Of a stretch of DNA of 64,000 nt, positions 1 to 8,114 are shown in pieces. The stretch's first letter is position 1. Each line of letters starts with the position of its first letter. This DNA comes from an uncultured Ruminococcus sp. GTDB taxonomy: Bacteria > Bacillota > Clostridia > Oscillospirales > Ruminococcaceae. A model generated the notes under the pieces. It had not been told where the DNA came from and made no database searches. It worked only from the letters and a program-made list of their open reading frames with translations. Location: positions 1 through 64,000 of the forward strand of contig CAMWQJ010000001.1 in assembly GCA_947176415.1 (NCBI GenBank), given 5' to 3'. The translations under genes were made by a program, and so were the position numbers.

Positions 1-180
1 ATATAGACGTTATTACATATATTTGTAAAAATGACTGATTTTTTATTTTATCTGTGCTTTTGTATGTGTAAAAAGCCGAAAAATTAAAACAACAGCGGAC
101 AGGATAATTGTCATGTATGTGAATATTAATAAATAATAATATATCTTTTAGCAATAATTGCACAATCTTGAAAAAATCTA

Positions 181-209
181 TTGAAAAAAATTTCCTGTGA
201 TGTTATAAT
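181..209 (+). promoter_or_regulatory. Promoter of the zinc-ribbon gene
   Basis: TTGAAA at 181-186, a 17-bp spacer and TATAAT at 204-209, with TG one base upstream of the -10 box (extended -10). The ribosome binding site AAAGGAGG at 223-230 follows closely. Positions 1-180 show no gene and nothing else I can interpret. Confidence 0.75.
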
Positions 210-238
210 TAAAGTATATGTATAAAGGAGGATTTTTT

Positions 239-1435
239 ATGGATTGCCCTGTTTGCAGAACAAATAACGCTTCCGGAATAAAGTACTGCGTGAGATGTGG
301 CAGGGAACTTGAAAATTCACGGGAAGTGAATTATAACAATAATATGATTTCAGCGGATTTTTTTTCAGATGCTGATGAAATTGATTTAAATAAAACTGAA
401 GATACTACCGTTGCGGATATTTTTATGGAAGAATTTTCAGAAGAAAACGGGCTTGATTTTGATATGGGAAGTTTTTCCGCTGGCAACGGTAATAAAAAAG
501 ATACGGCTGATTTTTTGGAAGAGGACAAAACCATAAACAGCACGCTTGAATATGAAAGCGACGACAATAAAGGCAATAATGTCAGCAGAAGCGAACAGAT
601 TGTTTCACAGCCGTATGCAAACGCAAGCCCTTATGTAAGTCAGATATACGGAAGCAGAGTTTACAGCAGTCAGTCAGTAAATTCATTGCCATCGCCACAG
701 ATTATCGGATATTATCCCGACGGTACGGCAATATACGGACTTCCTCCTGTATTTTCACAGCCGATTTCACAACCCGTTTCGCAACCAGTTTCACAGCCTT
801 TGAAATCTGTGCAGACCGTTCAGACAGATATCGGAAGTCGGGAAAATGAAAAATTCAGGCAGTTCATTGATGACGGAAAAGCAAAGGAAAATTTGGAAAA
901 ACAGGCAGATGATTTTTTCAGCACTTCCGCCGACAAGAAAGATGCTTTAACCGCACGGCTTGATGTCATAGATGCAAAAAAACGTGAGGCACAGAAGAAA
1001 AAGAAAGACTATATGTCCGACGCTCCGTCCGTTGAATCAAGAAATATTGTGCCGAATAATGCAAGCAAATTCAATAAGATGTATATGAGAGGAACGGCAA
1101 CCGTAGACGCTTCCAATCTGGAGGAAAAGAAGTATGGCGGAAACAACGATATAATGAGTACGACCAGGAACGTCAACGCCAACAGGCTTAACGCAAAAAT
1201 GAAGTTCAGAAGTCGTATCAGAATGAATGATGCCGAAAATTCGCAGACTGATACTTTCAATACACAGGAAAAGAAAAAGAAAAGAAAATATCTCATGGCA
1301 GAGACTGAACACGCTGTTGAGGCTATGCCGAAAAAGAAAAAATATGTTGACGAGCTTGATAAAATTGAACTACCCGAATATATGAAAATGCGGAAAAAAG
1401 TCAAAAAAGACAAGCCGGAAATCCCTGAACTATAA
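239..1435 (+). CDS. Zinc-ribbon domain protein with long low-complexity region
   Basis: 398 aa. The start at 239 is chosen because AAAGGAGG lies just upstream; an in-frame ATG at 218 sits before that site. The N-terminus has a compact zinc ribbon (CPVC, then CVRC about 14 residues on). Next come an acidic Ser/Asn-rich stretch, a repeated SQPISQPVSQPVSQP segment around residues 175-192, and a Lys-rich C-terminal half with several KKKKK runs. No membrane segment or enzymatic motif is visible. Zinc ribbons of this type often head proteins of unknown function in Clostridia; the rest looks disordered. It is monocistronic, ending at a strong terminator shared with the convergent gene. Function unknown. 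Confidence 0.75.
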   Translation: MDCPVCRTNNASGIKYCVRCGRELENSREVNYNNNMISADFFSDADEIDLNKTEDTTVADIFMEEFSEENGLDFDMGSFSAGNGNKKDTADFLEEDKTINSTLEYESDDNKGNNVSRSEQIVSQPYANASPYVSQIYGSRVYSSQSVNSLPSPQIIGYYPDGTAIYGLPPVFSQPISQPVSQPVSQPLKSVQTVQTDIGSRENEKFRQFIDDGKAKENLEKQADDFFSTSADKKDALTARLDVIDAKKREAQKKKKDYMSDAPSVESRNIVPNNASKFNKMYMRGTATVDASNLEEKKYGGNNDIMSTTRNVNANRLNAKMKFRSRIRMNDAENSQTDTFNTQEKKKKRKYLMAETEHAVEAMPKKKKYVDELDKIELPEYMKMRKKVKKDKPEIPEL

Positions 1436-1440
1436 AAACA

Positions 1441-1473
1441 AAAGCGGGCATTTTTCAGATGTCCGCTTTTTTT
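1441..1473. terminator. Bidirectional intrinsic terminator
   Basis: Stem AAAGCGGGCAT / ATGTCCGCTTT with a short loop, followed by T-rich sequence on the plus strand and preceded by A-rich sequence. It lies between two convergent genes. Confidence 0.85.
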
Positions 1474-1849
1474 AAAGTATGCGTGTAATGGTTGGGGACT
1501 CACTGCTTTTCAGCATTTCAAGCATATGCTGAAACTCCATAAGCCGAGAATGTACTTCGTCACTGCCGTTCTCTATGAGGTAGGGGATTCCCGAACTTAT
1601 ACAGTCAATTTCCGTAAGCTCGTTGTTTTTCAGCATGACAGCAGCCTTTTTTCTGAAACTTTTCCAATGACTGTTGAGGTTATCGGAGGCGGAAAGTGCC
1701 TTTTCGGTTTCGGAATTGTTGAGAAGTGTAAAAACTGTTGAAATCTCGTCAAGCATATCATCGCATTTATTGTTAATCCATATTCCGAAAAAAATACTCA
1801 GTCCGATAAGAAGTGCGAGGATTCCAATGCTTATTTTTATTCTTGTCAT
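1472..1849 (-). CDS. DUF4363 family membrane-anchored protein
   Basis: 125 aa. An N-terminal hydrophobic segment (about residues 7-24, IGILALLIGLSIFFGIWI) anchors a mainly helical domain of about 100 residues. Size, layout and position directly behind a DUF421 gene match the DUF4363 family known from spore-forming Firmicutes; its function is not established. Its ATG overlaps the stop of the DUF421 gene by 4 bp (ATGA), so the two are translationally coupled and probably work together at the membrane. The family assignment rests on context and general appearance. Confidence 0.7.
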   Translation of the reverse strand: MTRIKISIGILALLIGLSIFFGIWINNKCDDMLDEISTVFTLLNNSETEKALSASDNLNSHWKSFRKKAAVMLKNNELTEIDCISSGIPYLIENGSDEVHSRLMEFQHMLEMLKSSESPTITRIL

Positions 1850-2556
1850 TTTATGAGTTCTCCTTTTTCGACGATATACGGGGCATTTCCTGACTTGTCC
1901 ACTATAAAGAAATGCCCTTTTGTATCGACAGTTATTATAAAAACATCGTTTAATTTCAAATTTATTTCCCTGAGGATTTTTTCAACCGTGCCGTCCGCAA
2001 CGCCCATTGACCTAAGGGAATTTGGAAGGATTTTTCCGTCCGATACTATAACTTGCGGTGGGTCGGCGTTTTTTACTTTAATCTGAAAATCTTCACGGTC
2101 TGGCATATCGGCTGTCTGTTTTTTCATTACGGAAACGTTTCCTGTCGTTTCGACGATTGCAAACTGTACATCTTCAATATTGAAAACATCTTTTTCACGC
2201 AGTGACATCATGAGGTCGTCCACGGAAAAACGCAGTTCACGGAGTGTATCAGGGTCTGTCTTGCCGTTTTTTATAATTATTTTAGGACTTCCCGAAATCA
2301 TTTTCCTGAATTTCGGAAAAACAAGGTTAAGCCACGAGACAATTACTTCAAAGCAGACGAGTGCGAGGATTGGCGTTATTCCGAGCGAAAGTGGTATGTC
2401 GGTGTCTTCGAGTGGCAGAGTAGCTATGTTTGAGATTAAAATTGTTATAACGAGTTCGGAGGGCTGTAGTTCGCCGAGCTGACGTTTTCCCATAAGCCTT
2501 ACCGAAAAAATCACAAGAATGTAGAGAATCAGCGACCTTAAAAGTACGATACTCAA
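1846..2556 (-). CDS. DUF421 (YetF/YcaP-like) membrane protein
   Basis: 236 aa. The N-terminal third has three hydrophobic helices, with the typical RLMGKRQLGELQPSELVITI block after the first. A cytoplasmic DUF421 domain follows, containing the diagnostic GSPKIIIKNGK and LRELRFSVDDLMMSLREK segments, then a C-terminal extension resembling the YetF C-terminal domain. Family members are inner-membrane proteins of uncertain function, some linked to spore or stress physiology. It overlaps the downstream DUF4363 gene by 4 bp. A strong terminator upstream separates it from the kinase-like gene, so it needs its own promoter, which I could not place confidently. Confidence 0.85.
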   Translation of the reverse strand: MSIVLLRSLILYILVIFSVRLMGKRQLGELQPSELVITILISNIATLPLEDTDIPLSLGITPILALVCFEVIVSWLNLVFPKFRKMISGSPKIIIKNGKTDPDTLRELRFSVDDLMMSLREKDVFNIEDVQFAIVETTGNVSVMKKQTADMPDREDFQIKVKNADPPQVIVSDGKILPNSLRSMGVADGTVEKILREINLKLNDVFIITVDTKGHFFIVDKSGNAPYIVEKGELIK

Positions 2557-2621
2557 ATTTAAAACATCTCCTTTTCCTGTTGCTTATTGATTTATTATTT
2601 ACGGAAATTAAATAAGTATAC

Positions 2622-2652
2622 AAAAAAACCCCGCATAAAATGCAGGGTTTTT
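2622..2652 (-). terminator. Intrinsic terminator behind the kinase-like gene
   Basis: Read on the minus strand: AAAAACCCTGCAT, a 3-nt loop, ATGCGGGGTTTTTTT. GC-rich stem with a run of Ts. It closes the transcription unit of the 2747-3364 gene. Confidence 0.85.
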
Positions 2653-2673
2653 CTGAAAAAAGAGAGATATTTT

Positions 2674-2735
2674 CAGTGAGTATCTGAAAAAACGTCGTCA
2701 AATTGCAGAAACAACGGCTTTTCAGGTACTCGCTG
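2674..2735. repeat. 17-bp inverted repeat after the kinase-like gene
   Basis: Arms at 2674-2690 and 2719-2735 (CAGTGAGTATCTGAAAA against TTTTCAGGTACTCGCTG) pair over 17 positions with two G-T pairs and enclose about 28 nt. It begins 12 bases after the stop of the minus-strand gene and precedes the terminator. Confidence 0.7.
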
Positions 2736-2746
2736 TACCCGATTTA

Positions 2747-3364
2747 TCAGAATTTTTTATTATATTCGTTATATGCTTTTACTATAATTTCCGCACAGAG
2801 TTCATCACCGAGTTCCGAACTGTTAAGACAGAGAGAATACTGGTCTTTGTCGTGCCATAGCTTGCCCGTATTTACATTATAGAAAGTTTCACGTCTTTTG
2901 TCGGCTTTTTTCATTATGGACTCCGCCTTATTCTGCGGAATGCCGTATTCCTTTACAGCCCTTTCGATTCTGTTTTCAACAGGTGCATATATAAACACAC
3001 TGAAACAGCCTCTGTCCTCAAGAACGTAACTTCCACAGCGACCGACAAGCACAAACCTGTCCTCTATATCGGCTATTTCGTTTATTATACGGCTTTCCAT
3101 AAGAAAAACCTTGTCCGACAGCGGAAGATTATCCTCAATTGAGCGTGACGGATTGGCAGACATAAGGAGCGAATACAGAAAACTCGTCGGAACGTTTTCC
3201 TCTGCCGTTTCAAGACTTTCAGGTGCTAATCCGCACTTCTCGGCAGTCATTTCAAGAATCTGCCTGTTATAGCATTTTATTCCGAGTTTTTCAGCAGTAA
3301 GTTTTCCGATAATACTTCCACCGCTTCCATACTGGCGTTCAATTGTAATAATTTTCTTATTCAT
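2747..3364 (-). CDS. Cytidylate kinase-like family protein
   Basis: 205 aa. It begins MNKKIITIERQYGSGGS, where the glycine-rich loop GSGGS resembles the P-loop of the cytidylate kinase-like family (PF13189-type), and continues with a NMP-kinase-like core (VLVGRCGSYVL, FIYAPVENRIERAV, KADKRRETFYN). Family members are presumed nucleoside monophosphate kinases, but most are uncharacterised and distinct from the essential Cmk. The ATG at 3364 is preferred over an upstream in-frame ATG at 3397 because a GGGGG stretch lies just ahead and family members start this way. Single gene with its own promoter and terminator. Confidence 0.75.
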   Translation of the reverse strand: MNKKIITIERQYGSGGSIIGKLTAEKLGIKCYNRQILEMTAEKCGLAPESLETAEENVPTSFLYSLLMSANPSRSIEDNLPLSDKVFLMESRIINEIADIEDRFVLVGRCGSYVLEDRGCFSVFIYAPVENRIERAVKEYGIPQNKAESIMKKADKRRETFYNVNTGKLWHDKDQYSLCLNSSELGDELCAEIIVKAYNEYNKKF

Positions 3365-3403
3365 CGGAAAAATACCCCCTGAAACAGTTTTTATCATAAT
3401 TAT

Positions 3404-3431
3404 ATTATACCATATTCTGCATATAATTCAA
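3404..3431 (-). promoter_or_regulatory. Promoter of the cytidylate kinase-like gene
   Basis: On the minus strand TTGAAT, a 16-bp spacer and TATAAT preceded by TGG (extended -10-like). Confidence 0.6.
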
Positions 3432-3515
3432 GTATAAACTGAAAAAAAATTGTGGAATTTATTATTTTCTATGTTTTAGACAATCAGAATCGCTGTTCAT
3501 TGTGCAATCTGACTA

Positions 3516-4763
3516 TTATTCCTCGTCATGCCTTATAATTTCAAGTATGACTTTTTCAACGGTCTGCTCGTTGACCTTTGATGCGGTGAGACGGAAAATA
3601 CCCGTCTCGGCTGTCTCGTTGCTTTCGGGGATATGCTCCATTACTTCTGTAATCCAACCGCCGACCGTATTATATTCAGTCTGCACAATATCGCCGTCAA
3701 GTCCGAGATATTCGAGCATATCGCCTATGCCCATATCGCCTGCAATTTCAAATTTATCGGCGGAAATTTTAACAATGCGTGTTACAATTTCGTCGTCCTC
3801 GTCATAAATTTCCCCGACGAGTTCTTCAATAATATCCTCAAGAGTAACTATTCCCTTTGTACCGCCGTACTGGTCGACAACAACGGCGAGATGCACTTTT
3901 GAACGTTGCATATCACGCATTGCCTCGCTTATCAGCTTACTGTCGGCTATGTGCGGGACTTCCTGAATAATCGTGGATATATCTTTTCCTCCCTCGGTAA
4001 TCATCTTGAAAAAAGCCTTGTTGGTGATTATTCCGACGATATTGTCAAGACTTTTTTCATAGACGGGCATTCTCGAGTACATCTCCGACGTGAAAATTTT
4101 AATTATTTCGTCGGTTTCCGTTCCTGCCTCAACGCCGACTACTTTAACTCTCGGTATTAAAATTTCATCAACTGTTATCTCGTCAAATTCCAATGCACTC
4201 TTTACAAGTTCGCTCTCCTGTTCCTCAATAACTCCCTGTTCTTCTATTTCGTCAATCATATATTTCAACTCGTCCTCCGTAACGCTCGGTGATTCTTCGC
4301 CCGTTGCGAGAAGTGAAGATATTTTGTTGAGAATCCATACGGCTGGCTTCAGAACAGTTACGAGTGCGGAAAGGGGAGTTGCAAAAAGAAGTGCGAGTTT
4401 TTCGGCATTTCTCTTTGCGTATGATTTTGGCATGACTTCGCAGAAAATCAGTACGAGAACTGTTATAACGGCGGTTGAGATTCCTGCACCGTTTTTCCCG
4501 AAAACGCTTACAAAAAGCAGTGTACTTACTGAAGACGTGGCGATATTTACAATATTGTTTCCGATAAGTACAGCCGTCAGCACTTCGTCAAATCTGTTTG
4601 CAAGACGGAGGGCGGTTGTGGCTTTTTTATTTCCCTGTGCCTCATAGTTTTTCAGACGGAGTTTGTTTACGCTTGAATAGGCTGTTTCGGTACTTGAAAA
4701 AAGGGCAGAAAAAATCATCATGCCTATAATGAGTACGATTTTGAAAATATCAGAATTATCCAT
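3516..4763 (-). CDS. CNNM/CorC (hemolysin C) family membrane protein with CBS pair
   Basis: 415 aa. Residues 1 to about 130 form the DUF21/CNNM transmembrane domain: four hydrophobic helices with ALFSSTETAYSSVN and LIGNNIVNIATSS, typical of this family. A CBS-domain pair follows at about 195-320 (IPRVKVVGVEAG..., VDQYGGTKGIVTLEDIIEELVGEIYDEDDE), then a C-terminal CorC_HlyC domain at about 335-410. Family members are linked to Mg2+ or Co2+ efflux and homeostasis; CBS domains bind adenosine nucleotides. The start at 4763 has AAAGGAA just upstream and the first hydrophobic helix directly after it. It has its own promoter. The substrate cannot be read from the sequence. Confidence 0.88.
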   Translation of the reverse strand: MDNSDIFKIVLIIGMMIFSALFSSTETAYSSVNKLRLKNYEAQGNKKATTALRLANRFDEVLTAVLIGNNIVNIATSSVSTLLFVSVFGKNGAGISTAVITVLVLIFCEVMPKSYAKRNAEKLALLFATPLSALVTVLKPAVWILNKISSLLATGEESPSVTEDELKYMIDEIEEQGVIEEQESELVKSALEFDEITVDEILIPRVKVVGVEAGTETDEIIKIFTSEMYSRMPVYEKSLDNIVGIITNKAFFKMITEGGKDISTIIQEVPHIADSKLISEAMRDMQRSKVHLAVVVDQYGGTKGIVTLEDIIEELVGEIYDEDDEIVTRIVKISADKFEIAGDMGIGDMLEYLGLDGDIVQTEYNTVGGWITEVMEHIPESNETAETGIFRLTASKVNEQTVEKVILEIIRHDEE

Positions 4764-4795
4764 AAATTTCCTTTCTGTTGTTGATTTACTAATAT

Positions 4796-4824
4796 ATTCT
4801 ATCACATTATCATGGATATTGCAA
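4796..4824 (-). promoter_or_regulatory. Promoter of the CNNM/CorC gene
   Basis: Minus strand TTGCAA, 17-bp spacer ending in TGA, then TAGAAT. It lies 28 bp from the left inverted repeat of the hydrolase cassette. Confidence 0.55.
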
Positions 4825-4851
4825 GCGGATATTTAAAAAATAAAACTCACA

Positions 4852-4881
4852 TAAGAGCAATACTCATATAGAAGTAATGCC
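4852..4881 (+). repeat. Left terminal inverted repeat of hydrolase cassette
   Basis: The core AGCAATACTCATATAGAAGT (4856-4875) recurs inverted at 6127-6146. Including the outer bases (4852-4875 against 6150-6127) 21 of 24 positions match, all three differences being A/G. After a 2-nt gap AATGCC/AACGCC extends the match. Confidence 0.8.
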
Positions 4882-4915
4882 CAAAAACAGTTGAAAAACT
4901 CTTTTGGGCTTTTTT
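4879..4915 (+). terminator. Terminator-like hairpin inside the left repeat
   Basis: GCCCAAAA (4879-4886) pairs with TTTTGGGC (4902-4909), followed by six Ts. Its polarity is plus, yet no plus-strand gene lies upstream. It may be part of the end structure of the cassette or protect it from outside transcription. Confidence 0.6.
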
Positions 4916-4961
4916 ATTATTTGTTTATTCGCATAAATTAGAAATTTTCAATTTAAAGCTA

Positions 4962-6029
4962 TCATTTATTTTGAGCTTCTATTTTTGCAATTTCGTGTAA
5001 TATATCTGAGAATTCCTCTGATTTTGATTCTAACAAACCATGCGTAGTATCTTTCATGATATATAATTTTTTACGAGGAGCGTTTAAAGATTCAAAATAA
5101 TCCTGAGCAATCAAATAATTTGTCTGATAATCTTTATCTCCGTTTATATTATAAAATGGCACTTGATAGTCGGTTTTATCAAGCAATGAGAATTTACCAA
5201 ACTCATCTGAATTTAAGAAATTTTCATACATGCTGAAATCTGCATTGATAAACTTATAAAAATCCTCAAGTGAATAGTATGGGTTAAATATTTGTGTGGA
5301 TATCAAATTATAATCTGTTCCATCAGCAAATATATCATATCTGTATTTTTCCATAAGGGCATTTCTCGCTGCATAATATTCTGTTGAAAAATCACCAATA
5401 GTTAATTTTTCAATAAGCTGCTTGCTTTCTTCATCATTTTCTGCCCATTTTACTGCCTCTTCTTTAAAAGCAATTTCGTTCTGATAGAAGTCAACAAGCT
5501 GTCCTGTACCGATATAACATTCGTAATACTCGGGATACTGGAAAGCAAGATTGCTCCCCAGATATGTTCCCCATGAATGACCGAGCAGCGTTATCTTATT
5601 CTTGCCGAAATGGTCTAACAGATATTTTGTCATTTCTATGCTATCACTCATAATCAAGTCATATGTCAGCACAGTATCATTCTGGTCGGGAGAATAACTT
5701 TTTCCGCAATTTCTCTGGTCCCATGTAACAACAGTGTACACATCAGACCACTTTCTTGTAAAAGCATAATCATAGAGACTTGTAGATGAACCCGGTCCAC
5801 CATGCAAATATAATAAAACGGGATTATCCTTATTCTGTCCATAAATACTTATCCATTGTTTTGTACCATTTATATCTACATACATTTGCTCATTTATACC
5901 GCATTCGGGTGTTTTGTTATTGATTTTCTTTCCGATAAATCGAACAAGCAAAAAAATTGCGATGAAAGTAGCAAGTACAATGAGTATCCATTTCATTATT
6001 TTCAATATAATTTTTAATGCTTTTTTCAT
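4962..6029 (-). CDS. Membrane-anchored alpha/beta hydrolase (proline iminopeptidase-like)
   Basis: 355 aa. An N-terminal hydrophobic helix (about residues 8-32) likely anchors it at the membrane with the catalytic domain outside. The alpha/beta hydrolase fold shows the oxyanion motif HGGPG, WDQRNCGKS, the nucleophile elbow GHSWG, an Asp region NINGDKDY and a late His in TTHGLLES. This pattern is shared with proline iminopeptidases and related esterases; substrate unknown. AGGAGCAG lies just before the ATG. Base composition looks poorer in GC than the neighbours. The gene sits alone between two near-identical inverted repeats (4852-4881 and 6119-6150), which suggests arrival as a mobile cassette. 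Confidence 0.85.
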   Translation of the reverse strand: MKKALKIILKIMKWILIVLATFIAIFLLVRFIGKKINNKTPECGINEQMYVDINGTKQWISIYGQNKDNPVLLYLHGGPGSSTSLYDYAFTRKWSDVYTVVTWDQRNCGKSYSPDQNDTVLTYDLIMSDSIEMTKYLLDHFGKNKITLLGHSWGTYLGSNLAFQYPEYYECYIGTGQLVDFYQNEIAFKEEAVKWAENDEESKQLIEKLTIGDFSTEYYAARNALMEKYRYDIFADGTDYNLISTQIFNPYYSLEDFYKFINADFSMYENFLNSDEFGKFSLLDKTDYQVPFYNINGDKDYQTNYLIAQDYFESLNAPRKKLYIMKDTTHGLLESKSEEFSDILHEIAKIEAQNK

Positions 6030-6065
6030 ATCTGCTCCTATAAATTTTGATTTATCTTAGTAACT

Positions 6066-6071
6066 ATTATA
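6066..6071 (-). promoter_or_regulatory. Possible -10 box of the hydrolase gene
   Basis: TATAAT on the minus strand, 37 bp before the start codon. The region 17 bp upstream (GAAATA) is a poor -35 box and lies inside the cassette-end hairpin, so the assignment is tentative. Confidence 0.4.
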
Positions 6072-6082
6072 TCTCAAAGCAA

Positions 6083-6120
6083 CCATAGTATTTCTGACTA
6101 TAAAATCAGAAACACTATGG
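6083..6120. repeat. Hairpin inside the right repeat of the cassette
   Basis: CCATAGTATTTCTGA (6083-6097) pairs with TCAGAAACACTATGG (6106-6120): 15 positions, one A-C mismatch that is a G-T pair on the minus strand. It abuts the right inverted repeat exactly as the 4879 hairpin abuts the left one. Confidence 0.8.
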
Positions 6121-6150
6121 CGTTAAACTTCCATATGAGTATCGCTTTTA
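6119..6150 (-). repeat. Right terminal inverted repeat of hydrolase cassette
   Basis: Read on the minus strand from 6150 it matches the left repeat at 4852: AGCGATACTCATATGGAAGT against AGCAATACTCATATAGAAGT. The outer edge lies 17 bp from the stop codon of the AIM24-like gene. No target duplication is obvious. Confidence 0.8.
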
Positions 6151-6167
6151 ACCGTGTCGTTTCTGCT

Positions 6168-6842
6168 TTATGACCTCGGTACTCTTGAAATGATTTTTCC
6201 GGCAAAATCATTGAAATTCTGCGTTTGTAGAATAACACGCCCCGGACCTGTCAGCTTTGTAAGAAAAAGTCCCTCACCGCCGAAAAAGATATTTCCCAGA
6301 CCCTTTACCGTCTCTATCTCATAGCGGACGCTTGAATCAAATGCAACTACATTTCCCGTATCGACTTTGAGGACTTCGCCCTGTGCAAGATTACGCATAA
6401 CCATGTCGCCGTCAACTTCGAGAAAAACTGTACCCTTGCCGAAAATACGTTGCAGAATAAATCCCTCACCGCCGAAAAATCCGGCAGAGAATTTTTTTGT
6501 AAATGCTACCTGCAAGTCAACGGACTGCTCAGCACAGAGAAAAGAACCTTTTTGACAGATTATGTCCGTCATTGATACATCAACAGGCACGACAGTTCCG
6601 GGAACTGTAGAACCGAATGCGACCTTTGCACCGTTCACCTGTGCGGTATAATTAGCCATGAAAATTGATTCGCCTGTAAACATTCTGCCGAGACTTCTTG
6701 CAAGTCCGCCACGGGCATTTGTTGACATGGTTATTCCCTCCGTCTGCCAAATCATTCCGCCGGACTGTGTGAACATTGATTCACCTGCCATGAGTTCGCA
6801 TTCAACTGCGGGGACTGTCTGACCTATAATTTCATATCTCAT
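6168..6842 (-). CDS. AIM24 / TIGR00266 family protein
   Basis: 224 aa, beginning MRYEIIGQTVPAVECELMAG. This start is preferred because GGAG lies 7 bases upstream and the family begins with such a segment; the frame stays open far upstream but that part overlaps rplL. It has the repetitive, glycine-rich beta-sheet pattern of the AIM24 family (PF01987): MFTQSGGMIWQTEGI, GGEGFILQRIFGKGTVFLEVDG, FFGGEGLFLTKLTGPGRVILQTQ. Bacterial members have no firmly known function; the fold resembles a tryptophan RNA-binding attenuator-like beta barrel. No signal peptide. It follows the rplL terminator and ends next to the hydrolase cassette. Confidence 0.85.
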   Translation of the reverse strand: MRYEIIGQTVPAVECELMAGESMFTQSGGMIWQTEGITMSTNARGGLARSLGRMFTGESIFMANYTAQVNGAKVAFGSTVPGTVVPVDVSMTDIICQKGSFLCAEQSVDLQVAFTKKFSAGFFGGEGFILQRIFGKGTVFLEVDGDMVMRNLAQGEVLKVDTGNVVAFDSSVRYEIETVKGLGNIFFGGEGLFLTKLTGPGRVILQTQNFNDFAGKIISRVPRS

Positions 6843-6905
6843 AAAAAACTCCTTAGTAAAAATTTTATATTTTACAATATAAATATTTATTAAAAAATAT
6901 TTAAT

Positions 6906-6934
6906 AAAAAACTGCACCCGAAAAAGAGTGCAGT
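6906..6934 (-). terminator. Terminator of rplJ-rplL
   Basis: Minus strand ACTGCACTC, loop, GGGTGCAGT followed by Ts, about 30 bases after the rplL stop codon. Confidence 0.85.
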
Positions 6935-6963
6935 CCTGTTTTTTAAAATAAGTAATAACTAAA

Positions 6964-7332
6964 TTACTTGATTTCGATAGAAGCACCAGCAGCTTCGAAT
7001 TTTTCCTTGATTTCGTTAGCTTCTGCTTCTGAAACGCCTTCCTTGATAGCCTTGGGAGCAGACTCAACAACAGCCTTAGCTTCCTTAAGACCGAGACCGA
7101 GAACTTCCTTAGCAACCTTGATAACTGCCATCTTAGCATCACCAAATGATGTAAGAACAACGTCAAATTCTGTCTTTGCAGCAGCAGCGTTTCCGTTGTC
7201 AGTAGCAGGAACAGCATTAATCATTGCTGTTACGCCGAATTCCTCCTGAATAGCGTCAACGAGTTCTGCGAGTTCGAGAACGGAAAGAGTCTTGATATCT
7301 TCAACAAATTTAGTAATCTTCTCTGAAGCCAT
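6964..7332 (-). CDS. rplL: 50S ribosomal protein L7/L12
   Basis: 122 aa, the usual length. The N-terminal dimerisation helix region ([30 protein letters not shown]) is followed by an Ala-rich hinge and the conserved C-terminal domain ([36 protein letters not shown], then [26 protein letters not shown]). L7/L12 forms the ribosomal stalk that recruits translation factors. AAAGGAGA lies ahead of the ATG. It is the second gene of the rplJ-rplL operon, 83 bp after rplJ, and ends at a clear terminator. rpoB is not adjacent in this window. Confidence 0.98.
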   Translation of the reverse strand: MASEKITKFVEDIKTLSVLELAELVDAIQEEFGVTAMINAVPATDNGNAAAAKTEFDVVLTSFGDAKMAVIKVAKEVLGLGLKEAKAVVESAPKAIKEGVSEAEANEIKEKFEAAGASIEIK

Positions 7333-7415
7333 GATAATAATCTCCTTTATAATAATTTTTTAATCAAGCCGTCATGCGACTTTTAACAAATTTGCAGTGA
7401 ACGAAACAGCAATAA

Positions 7416-7943
7416 TTATGCTGCTTCTTCTTCTGACTTCTTTTCTTTGAGAGCATCGAGAACAGCAGCGAGTTTCTGCATAGGTCCCTGAAGAGAACCG
7501 ACGAGCTGTGCAAGAAGAACGTCCTTTGACGGAATCTTTGAAAGAGCAACAACGCCCTGCTGGTCGTAAATTTCACCCTCAACATAGCCTGCCTTGAGGT
7601 TGAATCTTTCTTCGCCTGCCTTTTCAGCGAACTTTCCGAGAATCCTTGCTGGAGCAGTCTGGTCGTCATTTGAGAGGGCAATAGCTGTTGTGCCATTGAG
7701 TGCCTCTTCAAATCCTTCTATACCGCAGTTCCTGAAAGCACGGAGAAGCAGAGTATTCTTTTCAACAAAGTAGTTTACATTAGCCTCACGGAGTTCTCTT
7801 CTGAGCTTTGTATCTTCCTCAACAGTGATACCCTTGTAATCAACAAGAACGCCCGAAATAGAGTTGTTAATAAGGTCTGTGAGCTTTTCAACCTTTGCTT
7901 TTTTTGCTTCGAGTACAGAATTGCTTGGCATTTTTATATTCAC
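7416..7943 (-). CDS. rplJ: 50S ribosomal protein L10
   Basis: 175 aa. Conserved features: KKAKVEKLTDLINNSISGVLVDYKGITVEEDTKLRRELREANV at the N-terminus, FVEKNTLLLRAF, and ALNGTTAIALSNDD in the middle. L10 anchors L7/L12 dimers to the large subunit. GGAGGTG precedes the ATG. The gene is preceded by a typical L10 leader with an attenuator hairpin and by a strong promoter, consistent with autogenous control of the operon by the L10-L12 complex. Confidence 0.98.
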   Translation of the reverse strand: MNIKMPSNSVLEAKKAKVEKLTDLINNSISGVLVDYKGITVEEDTKLRRELREANVNYFVEKNTLLLRAFRNCGIEGFEEALNGTTAIALSNDDQTAPARILGKFAEKAGEERFNLKAGYVEGEIYDQQGVVALSKIPSKDVLLAQLVGSLQGPMQKLAAVLDALKEKKSEEEAA

Positions 7944-8108
7944 CTCCGAATAAAATATAAATCGTATTCAGCGGATAAAATAAAGTCCCTGACCGACAGC
8001 GGACAAGGACATGAAAAATCTTTATCAGATATAATCATTCCTCGGCGGGACTTATGGCGTATATGCCTGCCTGCTGTCTTAAGAATACGATACTGTATAA
8101 ATTACAGC
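7944..8108 (-). ncRNA. L10 leader (autoregulatory 5' UTR of rplJ)
   Basis: On the minus strand the 5' UTR contains AAGACAGCAGG, TAAGTCCCGCCGAGG and a downstream hairpin GTCCTTG / CAGGGAC followed by TTTATTTT (7982-8010). The first two elements are hallmarks of the Firmicute L10 leader, which binds L10(L12)4; the last looks like an attenuator terminator. Assigned by eye to the known L10 leader family. Confidence 0.85.
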
Positions 8109-8114
8109 CTACAC

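Noticed and set aside
4090-4647. Open frame of 185 codons on the plus strand
   Set aside because: Antisense to the CNNM/CorC gene; Ser/Thr-rich shadow without start signals.
6843-7217. Extension of the AIM24-like gene upstream of 6842
   Set aside because: It would run through the rplL terminator and into rplL; family length and the GGAG site support 6842.
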